64,000 nt of DNA from Shewanella schlegeliana (GTDB lineage: Bacteria > Pseudomonadota > Gammaproteobacteria > Enterobacterales > Shewanellaceae), in contig NZ_JAESVD010000004.1 of NCBI RefSeq assembly GCF_016765635.1, positions 186,001 through 250,000 on the forward strand, in the 5' to 3' direction. Shown one piece after another: positions 35,641 through 44,028 of the stretch. Made by a program: the position numbers and the translations under genes. The notes below the pieces were generated by a model. The model did not search any database. It saw nothing but the letters and a program-made list of their open reading frames with translations, and had not been told where the DNA came from. Each line of letters begins with the position of its first letter. The stretch's first letter is position 1.

Positions 35641-38076
35641 CTAAATTAACGACATTTGATTTGTCGTAACCTGACTGAAAGTTGTTTTCAATATTGAAAG
35701 GATAGGTTCAGCGATGGGTTCCAACTGCCGAGAAAGATAATAGTTATAGTCCATTGACGCCGTAGTATGTTGAACCGGTTCTGCGCCGTTTAATGTCATG
35801 ACATATTCAACTCTAGCACCGCGCTTTCCGTACTGGGGATCGCCAGTGGCATCACACAGCTTACGCGCGGCCTTTAAATGAGGAGCCGACTTAGCAGTGT
35901 ATTCCTCAAGATCTCGTCGTAACTGTTTTGCAAAAACGAGCTCTTTATTGAGTTCACCACGAGTTAGCTTATCTACGGTCTCTCTCAAATAAGACTCGAC
36001 GTCTTGTTGTTGGAACAATCGCTCATACAGTTCATATTGAACTCGCCTTGCGAGCGGAGACCAATCGCTTCGAACTTGCTCCATCCCTTTAAAAATAAGT
36101 TCTGGCTGCCCTAAGCGATTTAGCTTGGTGCCCACATAGCGTTTCTTCGAACCTTCAACAGATCCTCGCAGGGTTGGCATAAAAAATTGTTCAAAGTGAG
36201 TTTCAAACTCTAGCTCGAGAAAGCTCTCTAACTGAAATTCGCTATTAAGCTTATCAACCCAAAATTGATTTACCTTCTGTGCTAGCGCTTTACCCGTTTG
36301 CTGCACTTCTGCCTGTTCAAAATCATTGCCTAGCCACACAAAGGTTGAATCTGTATCGCCGTAAATCACCTCATAGCCTTCAGCTTCTATCCAACGCCTT
36401 GTTTGCTTCATGATTTCGTGACCACGCATAGTGATCGAACTGGCAAGCCTAGCATCATGGAAAACACAACCTTTGGATCCGAGTACACCATACAGGGAGT
36501 TCATGATAATTTTTATCGCTTGAGATAGAGGCGCATCATGATTTTGCTTAGCCTGCTCCCTTTGCTCAGACAGGTTTTTAATCAACATAGGTAAAATAGG
36601 CTTCTCACGACTAAACTGCGCTCCGAGAAAACCGGGCACTGTTTTACTCGGCTGTTGACTAAAGCCATGATTAAGCCCCTCAACCAAGCCCTTAGGATCG
36701 ATCAAAAAGGTACGAATAATCGATGGGTATAGGCTTTTAAAGTCCAGAACTAAAATATGACGGTATAACCCTGGCACAGAGTCCATCACATAACCGCCGG
36801 GACTTTCTATACCATCACTTACCGGTTTACTCGGCGCCACATAACCCGCACGATGCAGATGAGGAAGATATAAGTTATTAAATGCAGCAACTGACGCCCC
36901 AACGCGTCCCAGTTCAAGACCAGTCAATTTTGCTCGCTCTATCGCAAAATCAAATAGGTGGGTCTTTTCAAAAATGTCCCACACCAATCTGCAATCGGTC
37001 AGGTTATAGTGCGCTAGTGCAGGCTTATCATTAAAAAATAGCTCCTTGATTTCCCCCATACGATTATCAACATTATGGATCGCCTTACCTTCATCCAATA
37101 ATGCTTGTGAGACAAACTCTAATGAGTAGCGCTCGAACTGATAAAATGCAGCTTTAAGCCAGTCTATGCCATCGAGTACCACCCTGCCTGGAAGCGATAG
37201 CGTTTCAGGGCGGTATTTATCTTCAACCTTCCAGCCAAGCGGCTGATTATCGCGACCAATATTAAGTGCAATACCATGGTATTTTGCACGTCGATATAGC
37301 AATGCTAAATCAAAGGTCACTACCGACCAGCCAATAATGATGTCGGGATCGTATTCTTGAAACCATTCAATTAGCCGTATGATGAGCTCGTACTCATTGC
37401 TCACCCATTCGATGTAGTCTTGCTCTGTCTCCTCTGGCTGACCGACCATGATCACTTTTTGATAAACACCGCCTTCAAGTGTCTGTCCGTATAAACCGAC
37501 GGAATAGAGTTCGCCGGAGAAGCTACACTCAAAATCTAAAGAGATGGCATTAAGCTTTATCGTCGACGTTGACAGACGGGCTCTGCTAGCGACAAATAAT
37601 GGCTGAGACTGCGGCAAAGAGTGAGATGAGGAGGAAGAGAAGCTATTCTCTGCTGAACGTTCAACAAACTGACCATAAAACTCCACATCTAACGCAATAA
37701 AACGTTCTATCAAGAATCGATGCTCAGCTTTTACATCAGACTCAAACAACTCAATATCGAGATCTTTAGCGGCCCGAATGAGTGTGCGCATAAGCCGCCC
37801 ATCGCCACAATAAAGCGCCGAGACTGGAGCCTGATTAAAACTCTTAAGTGCTACCGGACTGGGTCGAATACCTGTTAAGCCCGCACAGGAAAACAGGCGC
37901 GCTTCATCTGAGCTTTGCACAAAACACACATGCTCTTGATTGAAAAGTTCTACCGCTATCGGCCCCGATTCGGTCTGAATATAATACTGCAACACTAAGA
38001 CGCCCTGCTTATGTAGAGCATGACGAGTTAACACTCGACCTTTGATAAGTTGCTGCTCACCCAAACCTGAATTCAT
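35641..38076 (-). CDS. polB: DNA polymerase II (family B)
   Basis: The 811-residue enzyme aligns with E. coli Pol II along its length. Visible motifs are exonuclease I LDFECSF, DPDIIIGWSVVTFDL (Exo II region), YNLTDCRLV (Exo III region), polymerase motif A LDFKSLYPSIIRTF, motif B KIIMNSLYGVLG and motif C YGDTDSTF. It acts in repair synthesis and replication restart after damage. An ATG at 38076 is preferred to an upstream GTG. It diverges from dinG across a LexA box, as expected for an SOS gene. Confidence 0.96.
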   Translation of the reverse strand: MNSGLGEQQLIKGRVLTRHALHKQGVLVLQYYIQTESGPIAVELFNQEHVCFVQSSDEARLFSCAGLTGIRPSPVALKSFNQAPVSALYCGDGRLMRTLIRAAKDLDIELFESDVKAEHRFLIERFIALDVEFYGQFVERSAENSFSSSSSHSLPQSQPLFVASRARLSTSTIKLNAISLDFECSFSGELYSVGLYGQTLEGGVYQKVIMVGQPEETEQDYIEWVSNEYELIIRLIEWFQEYDPDIIIGWSVVTFDLALLYRRAKYHGIALNIGRDNQPLGWKVEDKYRPETLSLPGRVVLDGIDWLKAAFYQFERYSLEFVSQALLDEGKAIHNVDNRMGEIKELFFNDKPALAHYNLTDCRLVWDIFEKTHLFDFAIERAKLTGLELGRVGASVAAFNNLYLPHLHRAGYVAPSKPVSDGIESPGGYVMDSVPGLYRHILVLDFKSLYPSIIRTFLIDPKGLVEGLNHGFSQQPSKTVPGFLGAQFSREKPILPMLIKNLSEQREQAKQNHDAPLSQAIKIIMNSLYGVLGSKGCVFHDARLASSITMRGHEIMKQTRRWIEAEGYEVIYGDTDSTFVWLGNDFEQAEVQQTGKALAQKVNQFWVDKLNSEFQLESFLELEFETHFEQFFMPTLRGSVEGSKKRYVGTKLNRLGQPELIFKGMEQVRSDWSPLARRVQYELYERLFQQQDVESYLRETVDKLTRGELNKELVFAKQLRRDLEEYTAKSAPHLKAARKLCDATGDPQYGKRGARVEYVMTLNGAEPVQHTTASMDYNYYLSRQLEPIAEPILSILKTTFSQVTTNQMSLI

Positions 38077-38135
38077 CGTTTTCACTCAATTAAATACACT
38101 ATTAATCACTAAACGCTTCTTAGGCTAAGTAATCA

Positions 38136-38151
38136 CTGTTATTATGTACAG
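38136..38151. promoter_or_regulatory. LexA box shared by polB and dinG
   Basis: CTGT-TATTATGT-ACAG is an exact CTGT-N8-ACAG LexA operator. It lies 60 bp from polB and 25 bp from dinG, both known SOS genes in E. coli. Confidence 0.9.
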
Positions 38152-38176
38152 CACTATTTATTAGCTTAGTGCATTC

Positions 38177-40249
38177 ATGTTATCCGCAGACGTTAAAACT
38201 CAAATTCGTACTATATATAAGGGCATTTCCACCTCTTTGCCTAACTTTCGCCCTCGTCGAGAGCAGAACTATATTGTTGCGGAGATCTCAAAAACGCTTG
38301 CGGGCGAATATGACAAAAATCGTCGCATCATAGTGGTTGAGGCTGGCACGGGGATTGGTAAGTCGCTGGCTTATATTCTAGGCTCCATTCCGCTAGCCCT
38401 AGCGAGTAAGAAAAAAGTCTGTATCGCAACTGCAACAGTCGCACTGCAAGAGCAGTTACTGCATAAAGATCTGCCGTTTTTTTTACAACAATCCGGGCTA
38501 GATTTTACCTTTGGCCTTGTGAAAGGCCGTCAACGCTACGTCTGTTTATCTAAACTAGAGATGCTCGTTGGCCCAGATAACAGCAGCCAAATGGCGATGT
38601 GGCAATCTAAACCCGATCAGAGTCAGGTCGATATGCTTGAAGGCTTATTAAAAGACTACCAGTCAGGTGTTTGGAATGGTGAGCGCGATACATTGACCAA
38701 GCCACTGCCCGATCATCTTTGGCAGCAAATTGCCTGTGACAAACACAGTTGTCACCGCCAACTTGCCAGCCATCGCAACTGTCCTTTTCATAAGGCGCGA
38801 GAAGATATCGACACTTGGGACGTACTGATTGCTAACCACAGTCTACTCTTTGCTGACCTAGAGCTAGGTGGCGGCGTTATCTTGCCCGATCCAGAAGATT
38901 TATTTTACGTCATAGACGAGGCGCACCACCTTCCTATCGTTGCCAGAGACTTTAGTAGTGCTCAATCAACCGTGCGCGGCGCCAATGACTGGCTTGAAAA
39001 GCTCAGCAAGACAACCAGCAAGTTACAAAACCAGATAAAGAGCAATCATATTATTGGCCCAGCGCAAGCTATGCTCGATCACATTGGTGATATTACAGGA
39101 CTACTAAACCAAGTCGCCCAATTTTGTGATACTCAAGCTGCCCAGTTTGATAATCCAGAAAACCGCTTTCGCTTCGAACACGGAAAGCTACCGCCTGCGC
39201 TATTAGTGCAAGCGGAGAATCTTGCCACCGCATCTAATGTCGCCCTAAAGCAGTTTAATAAGATGCTGACTTTACTAAATGAAGCGATTAAAGATGGGGA
39301 GATCCCAAAGCATCAATCTGAAGCTCTGCTCTCTGAAACTGGCTTTATGCTGCAGCGATTAGAGAATCTACAAAAGCTATGGAAGATGATGGCCAAAGAG
39401 GATAGCCCTAAAGGGGCACCTATGGCCCGTTGGATTGAGCAATTAACGGGTAAACAATCCGACTACTTGTTTAACGCCTCGCCTATCGAAGTTGGGTTTA
39501 TGCTTGAAAACCTACTATGGGACAAGGCTGCAGGCGTGGTGCTATGTAGTGCGACCTTAAGAGCGCTGAATAACTTCAACCACTTTACTCATCAGGTCGG
39601 ATTATCCATCAATGACGGCAGTCGCTACTTAGCCTTAGACTCACCGTTCGACTTTGAACAAAATGCGACCCTGTTTTTGCCCAAGATGGACAGTGAGCCA
39701 ACAGACGATAGATATACAGATGAGCTGGCAAAACACATTATCGCCCTCGTTGAAGATGAGATGGCCAGTCTAGTGCTGTTCGCATCATACTGGCAGATGG
39801 AAAAAGTCGCCGACTTGGTTCAGAGTAAAATAAAGACGGGTCTACTCATTCAAGGCACGGCGCCAAGGCAAGAGATCTTAAAGCAGCACAAAGCCCGCTG
39901 CGATGAAGGTAAACCAAGCATTATTTTTGGTACCGGCAGCTTCTCTGAGGGTCTCGACTTACCAGGGGATTACCTAACCAACTTGATTATTACAAAGCTA
40001 CCTTTTGCGGTGCCGACCTCGCCCGTAGAACAAGCGCACTCAGAATATATCAAGATAAAAGGCGGAAACCCGTTTTTACAGCTGACAATCCCCGATGCCT
40101 CACGCAAACTGGTGCAAAGCTGTGGTAGATTATTACGTAAAGAACAAGATTACGGTCGGATTTCAATTCTAGATAGACGCTTAGTGACTAAGCGCTATGG
40201 AAAGTCCCTGCTAGATGCTCTACCGCCGTTTCGCCGTGTGATTGAATAG
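38177..40249 (+). CDS. dinG: ATP-dependent DNA helicase DinG
   Basis: The 690-residue XPD-like 5'-3' helicase has Walker A EAGTGIGKS, four Fe-S cysteines (RYVC near 120, then CDKHSC and NCPF near 192-208), the DEAH box VIDEAHHLP, and C-terminal helicase motifs GTGSFSEGLDLPG and QSCGRLLRKEQD. It unwinds forked DNA, D-loops and R-loops. The LexA box 25 bp upstream predicts SOS induction. Three genes follow closely in the same direction, beginning 8 bp downstream. Confidence 0.95.
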   Translation: MLSADVKTQIRTIYKGISTSLPNFRPRREQNYIVAEISKTLAGEYDKNRRIIVVEAGTGIGKSLAYILGSIPLALASKKKVCIATATVALQEQLLHKDLPFFLQQSGLDFTFGLVKGRQRYVCLSKLEMLVGPDNSSQMAMWQSKPDQSQVDMLEGLLKDYQSGVWNGERDTLTKPLPDHLWQQIACDKHSCHRQLASHRNCPFHKAREDIDTWDVLIANHSLLFADLELGGGVILPDPEDLFYVIDEAHHLPIVARDFSSAQSTVRGANDWLEKLSKTTSKLQNQIKSNHIIGPAQAMLDHIGDITGLLNQVAQFCDTQAAQFDNPENRFRFEHGKLPPALLVQAENLATASNVALKQFNKMLTLLNEAIKDGEIPKHQSEALLSETGFMLQRLENLQKLWKMMAKEDSPKGAPMARWIEQLTGKQSDYLFNASPIEVGFMLENLLWDKAAGVVLCSATLRALNNFNHFTHQVGLSINDGSRYLALDSPFDFEQNATLFLPKMDSEPTDDRYTDELAKHIIALVEDEMASLVLFASYWQMEKVADLVQSKIKTGLLIQGTAPRQEILKQHKARCDEGKPSIIFGTGSFSEGLDLPGDYLTNLIITKLPFAVPTSPVEQAHSEYIKIKGGNPFLQLTIPDASRKLVQSCGRLLRKEQDYGRISILDRRLVTKRYGKSLLDALPPFRRVIE

Positions 40250-40257
40250 GACACGCT

Positions 40258-41031
40258 TTGGATTTACTTCTCGACCCTAGTAGCTGGGCCATACTCGCAT
40301 TAGTGGGTTTTATAGCTGGATTTATCGATGCAGTATCGGGCGGCGGCGGACTATTATCGATTCCGGCACTGCTCACTATGGGCGTCCCACCACATTTAGC
40401 ACTAGGAACCAATAAGCTGGCAGCTAGCTTTGGCTCATCAATGGCTGCTTATACTTATTATAAGCAGCGATTATTTTCGCCCGCTTTGTGGTACCACACT
40501 TTTATTGCCACTTTTATCGGCGCTGTAATGGGCACCTTTATCGTTTACCTTATCGATAACAGCTGGTTAGAGAAATGGCTGCCCATTATGATCATCGCCA
40601 TTGCTCTATATACCCTGTTTCAGCCCAATGCCATGGGCGATAACAATCACAAAATTCCCACTAAGGCTAAAAGCAAAGTTAAGCAGTGGCTACAGGGCTT
40701 GCCCTTAGGCTTTTACGATGGCTTTGCAGGACCTGGCATTGGCGCCTTCTGGACGGTATCAAGCACAGGCTTACACAAGCTACCTTTGCTTTATAGCTGT
40801 GGACTCGCTAGAGCTATGACCTTTACCAGTAACCTAACCTCGTTGATTATCTTTATCACGTTAGGAAAAGTGAACTTCGCCATAGGCTTATCTATGGGGC
40901 TGTGCATGATGGCTGGCTCCTATATCGGTGCCCATTCAGCGATTAAGTTCGGCCTGCCCTTTATTCGTCCTATTTTCATTACCGTTATACTATTAATAGC
41001 AGCACAGTTAGTTTGGAGTGCATGGTTATGA
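40258..41031 (+). CDS. TSUP family membrane transporter
   Basis: The 257-residue protein is a second TSUP member in this window. It carries the duplicated motifs GFIDAVSGGGGLLSIPALL with LALGTNKLAASFGS, and GFYDGFAGPGIGAF with ARAMTFTSNLTSLI. A TTG start is the only option: the frame has a stop four codons upstream, and AGGA (40248-40251) is correctly spaced. It sits between dinG and priC and overlaps priC by ATGA. Substrate unknown; TSUP members carry sulfite, sulfonates, sulfoacetate or related anions. Confidence 0.88.
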   Translation: MDLLLDPSSWAILALVGFIAGFIDAVSGGGGLLSIPALLTMGVPPHLALGTNKLAASFGSSMAAYTYYKQRLFSPALWYHTFIATFIGAVMGTFIVYLIDNSWLEKWLPIMIIAIALYTLFQPNAMGDNNHKIPTKAKSKVKQWLQGLPLGFYDGFAGPGIGAFWTVSSTGLHKLPLLYSCGLARAMTFTSNLTSLIIFITLGKVNFAIGLSMGLCMMAGSYIGAHSAIKFGLPFIRPIFITVILLIAAQLVWSAWL

Positions 41032-41690
41032 CAACCGACGAACTCGTTCGAAAGCTCAAGTTACAGCTCAAACAGTTAGAGCAGGAAGTATTGCAACATG
41101 ACTCTCGCTTGCCACCGGGGCAACGTAAAATGATGCAAGATGTCGAACGTTTCAACAACGAATTATTTATTCAAGTTGGCGGACAACTTCAGCCTTGTAT
41201 CGACCAGCTAGCCAAGAATATTGCGCAACTTGAGCAACTGTTGAAGGCTAAACGTTCACCTTACACCATCATCTCGAGTTGCGAGAAAATACAAGATAGA
41301 TTTAGTGCGCTCAGGCGCGCCCTATCCACCACAGGTATAAATGTTAAGTCAATAGAGCAGGAAAAGCGCAGCCGCCGAGCCTATGCCATTAAGCGAGGCA
41401 TTAAGTCTCATAACGAAAGTGGCTTCAGTTGGATCGCTTCAAATGTGATGCAAAACAGCCATCAACTCTATGAAGAACTTAATAAACATTTGAACTGGGC
41501 TAAGATTATTGAACAAAAAATTGAAAATTTGCAATCTTCTCTTGAAAACTGTCATAGTGCTGACAAAATCAAGTTGCAGAATGAGATCCTCAGTCTGCAC
41601 AGTCGTCTCGGTAAGTGTCGGCAAGCTACCAGCTATATTGAAGATCGCATCCAATTATTCGAGCGACCTTTTAAGAGTCAAAATCGTTAA
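41028..41690 (+). CDS. priC: Primosomal replication protein PriC
   Basis: The 220-residue helical, Lys/Arg/Gln-rich protein fits the PriC family: an N-terminal helix bundle, then HLNWAKIIEQKI and a C-terminal helix pair with LGKCRQATSYIEDRIQLFER resembling the E. coli end (LARCRHAL..IE.RL). PriC loads DnaB at stalled forks. The ATG at 41028 overlaps the upstream stop (ATGA). Placement downstream of dinG suits a replication-restart role. The sequence is divergent, so the assignment is good but not certain. Confidence 0.78.
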   Translation: MTTDELVRKLKLQLKQLEQEVLQHDSRLPPGQRKMMQDVERFNNELFIQVGGQLQPCIDQLAKNIAQLEQLLKAKRSPYTIISSCEKIQDRFSALRRALSTTGINVKSIEQEKRSRRAYAIKRGIKSHNESGFSWIASNVMQNSHQLYEELNKHLNWAKIIEQKIENLQSSLENCHSADKIKLQNEILSLHSRLGKCRQATSYIEDRIQLFERPFKSQNR

Positions 41691-41699
41691 GGAACAAAA

Positions 41700-42413
41700 A
41701 TGAAACCACGTTTAACCATTACCGCACTTCTTGCTCTATGTGGTTCTTCAGCAGCGTTTGCCGCTGACTTCAACATCCCAATGGCTTTTGAATACATCGC
41801 AGTCGATGGCCAAGAAGTCGAGACTAGCCTGTTTAACCATAAGTCAGAAATTCAACTAGATAAGGGTACTCACAAGATTGCCATCCGCTATAACGACCTT
41901 GTCGAAGACGACTTTAGCGACAGCGAAACCAATGTAAAGTCTAACGCCTTTATTGTGACAATCGATGTTGACGGTGATTTTAGCTATCAGCTAAAGCCAG
42001 CCGATGGCGAATTTGTCAAAAACCCTAAGCGCTTTGCCAAAGCGCCACAAGTTGTTGTGACCCGCGAGGATAACGGTTTAGTAAACTACAAAGTGACTCA
42101 GACTAATATCACCGAAGAGTCTTTTGTTTCTCGCTTATTCAGTGGTAATGACGCCACCGACGTTGACGCAGAAGCTGCAGTCGCAACTGGCGCAGCCGCC
42201 GCGGTATCGACACCTACAGCACCTGTAAGCAAGCCTTCACCAGCTGCAGCTGCAACCTTGCCTGCCGTTGCTGCGACTCACTCTGCGGCTCCAGCGACTG
42301 CAACTACAGCCGAAGATGCAGCCAAAGCCGAGCAGATGCTGCAATATTGGTGGTTACACGCCGATGAGCAGACTCGTAAAGAGTTTATGAGCTGGGCGAT
42401 TAAACAGCTTTAA
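41700..42413 (+). CDS. DUF2057 (YccT/CsgI-like) periplasmic protein
   Basis: The 237-residue protein has a signal peptide ([15 protein letters not shown]), a beta-rich DUF2057 domain starting [17 protein letters not shown], an Ala/Thr/Pro linker (residues about 155-205) and the family's closing [21 protein letters not shown]. coli YccT of this family modulates curli formation; the role here is open. It lies 9 bp after priC, so it ends the dinG-TSUP-priC run. Confidence 0.85.
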   Translation: MKPRLTITALLALCGSSAAFAADFNIPMAFEYIAVDGQEVETSLFNHKSEIQLDKGTHKIAIRYNDLVEDDFSDSETNVKSNAFIVTIDVDGDFSYQLKPADGEFVKNPKRFAKAPQVVVTREDNGLVNYKVTQTNITEESFVSRLFSGNDATDVDAEAAVATGAAAAVSTPTAPVSKPSPAAAATLPAVAATHSAAPATATTAEDAAKAEQMLQYWWLHADEQTRKEFMSWAIKQL

Positions 42414-42479
42414 CTCTATTTTAGTGGCTATTTAAAGTGACTATGTTAAGTGCCTATCTGAGCCCACTCTAAATTGAGC

Positions 42480-43403
42480 ATGCTCCCTTTGGTGTATCAC
42501 GCCAGCTACTCTCAGCTGGCGTTACCCTCTAACCATAGATTTCCAATTACTAAATACCGCGCCTTATACGACTACCTGCTTAGCCAAGGTATAGCGACGC
42601 AATCTCAATTTATCTCTCCAATAAAAGCCAGTTTTGAAGCTATCACAACATTGCACGATAAAAGCTATGTGAAAGACTTTATTTCAGGTGATATCGACAG
42701 CAAGATAATGCGTCGCATCGGTTTTCCGTGGAGTAAACACATTGTCGAGCGCACCCTATATTCCATAGCGGGAACCGCGCTTACCTGTAAACTCGCTATA
42801 GAGCATGGCTGCGCGCTACATTTAAGTGGCGGCTACCATCATGCCCACCAGCATTTTGGCAGCGGCTACTGTATTTTTAACGATCTCGCCCTCGCAGCGG
42901 TATATAGCCTGCAAATTGAAAATATAGAAACAGTACTCATTTTCGACTGTGATGTTCATCAAGGTGATGGAACGGCTACCCTCGCTCAGTCGTCAAGTCA
43001 GATAATCACTTGCTCCATTCATTGCCAAGAGAACTTTCCTGCACGCAAACAGGTATCTGACTATGATATTGAGCTGGCTAGGGGGAGTAGCGATAAAGAA
43101 TATGTAGAAACAGTCAAGCAAACCCTTGCTTATCTCATTCGATTACATCAGCCGGATCTGATTATTTACGATGCCGGAGTCGATATTCACACTGACGATA
43201 ATCTGGGCCACCTCGATGTATCAACAGATGGGATCCGTGAGCGCGATAGTGAAGTTATCTGCCAAGCCAAGATGGCAAAAATACCCATTGCTTGTGTAAT
43301 TGGAGGGGGCTACAGTAAGGAGATGGCAGAACTAAGTCTGCGTCATAGCCAACTTTTTATTGCCGCTAATAGCATCTGGCGATCAATAGGTTCAACGTCA
43401 TAG
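42480..43403 (+). CDS. Histone deacetylase-superfamily amidohydrolase
   Basis: The 307-residue protein has the HDAC/acetylpolyamine amidohydrolase motifs: GGYHHAHQHFGSGYCIFND, FDCDVHQGDGTA (zinc ligands Asp and His) and YDAGVDIHTDD (third ligand Asp). Bacterial members deacetylate polyamines, acetoin-related compounds or proteins; the substrate cannot be read from sequence. ATG 42480 is preferred over TTG 42474. It is 49 bp ahead of a ComFB-like gene. Confidence 0.9.
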   Translation: MLPLVYHASYSQLALPSNHRFPITKYRALYDYLLSQGIATQSQFISPIKASFEAITTLHDKSYVKDFISGDIDSKIMRRIGFPWSKHIVERTLYSIAGTALTCKLAIEHGCALHLSGGYHHAHQHFGSGYCIFNDLALAAVYSLQIENIETVLIFDCDVHQGDGTATLAQSSSQIITCSIHCQENFPARKQVSDYDIELARGSSDKEYVETVKQTLAYLIRLHQPDLIIYDAGVDIHTDDNLGHLDVSTDGIRERDSEVICQAKMAKIPIACVIGGGYSKEMAELSLRHSQLFIAANSIWRSIGSTS

Positions 43404-43452
43404 GCATGCACTATATTGTCAGCAGCCCATAGCACCAAACAAGGAGCGTTAT

Positions 43453-43710
43453 ATGCAACTAGAGATAAGAAACTACTATGAAGTGCTACTACTTGAGCAG
43501 CTTTCAGATGAAGGTTTGCTGGATGAACTACCAGAAGACTATTTAGCCGATCTCTGTTGCGTCACGCTAAACCAGCTGCCGGTTCGTTACATCAGGCATT
43601 TAGTGGATACCTACTTCTTCGAAGACTACAACGAACTGCAACAGATGAAAGCAGAAATTCAACAAGCATTAGAGAAGTCCCGATTTTTTTTAAAACAGAG
43701 TTCAAAATAA
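43453..43710 (+). CDS. ComFB-like late competence family protein
   Basis: The 85-residue protein matches the ComFB family (PF10719) in its core: LADLCCVTLNQLPVRYIRHL, following an acidic N-terminal helix with NYYEVLLLEQL. It is cytoplasmic. Some ComFB proteins in other phyla have been reported to bind cyclic dinucleotides; whether this holds here is unknown. AAGGAG is well placed before the ATG. It follows the HDAC-like gene. Confidence 0.8.
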   Translation: MQLEIRNYYEVLLLEQLSDEGLLDELPEDYLADLCCVTLNQLPVRYIRHLVDTYFFEDYNELQQMKAEIQQALEKSRFFLKQSSK

Positions 43711-44028
43711 TTTAAGTCAAAAAAGATTACACAGGTCAACTTGTGTAATTTATACAATTTGAACAAGAAAAAGAGCTTATACTGATTGGTATAGGCTATT
43801 TTTTTAATTTTAAAACATTAGTTGCAGTTCAGCAATTACACTTCCGAAGTAAATAAAAGATAATTTGAATACAATATTCCAAACTATCACTAAAACATAT
43901 TAAATATATTCATCACTCTTCCACCCACCAAGTAAATGAACCTTTAAACTTGAAGTTATAATTAATTTCAAACAAACTAAAAATTCGTGGCAAGTAAAAA
44001 AATGGAAATACAAACAAAGGAATGAGTC
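43711..44028. other. AT-rich intergenic region
   Basis: A weak 8-bp stem ATTACACA/TGTGTAAT (43726-43749) may end the ComFB transcript. The rest is AT-rich and carries the promoter of the M4 protease; nothing else is visible. Confidence 0.4.

Noticed and set aside
43726..43749. Strong terminator after the ComFB-like gene
   Set aside because: The stem is AT-rich and the downstream tract is not a clean T run, so it is only noted as weak.
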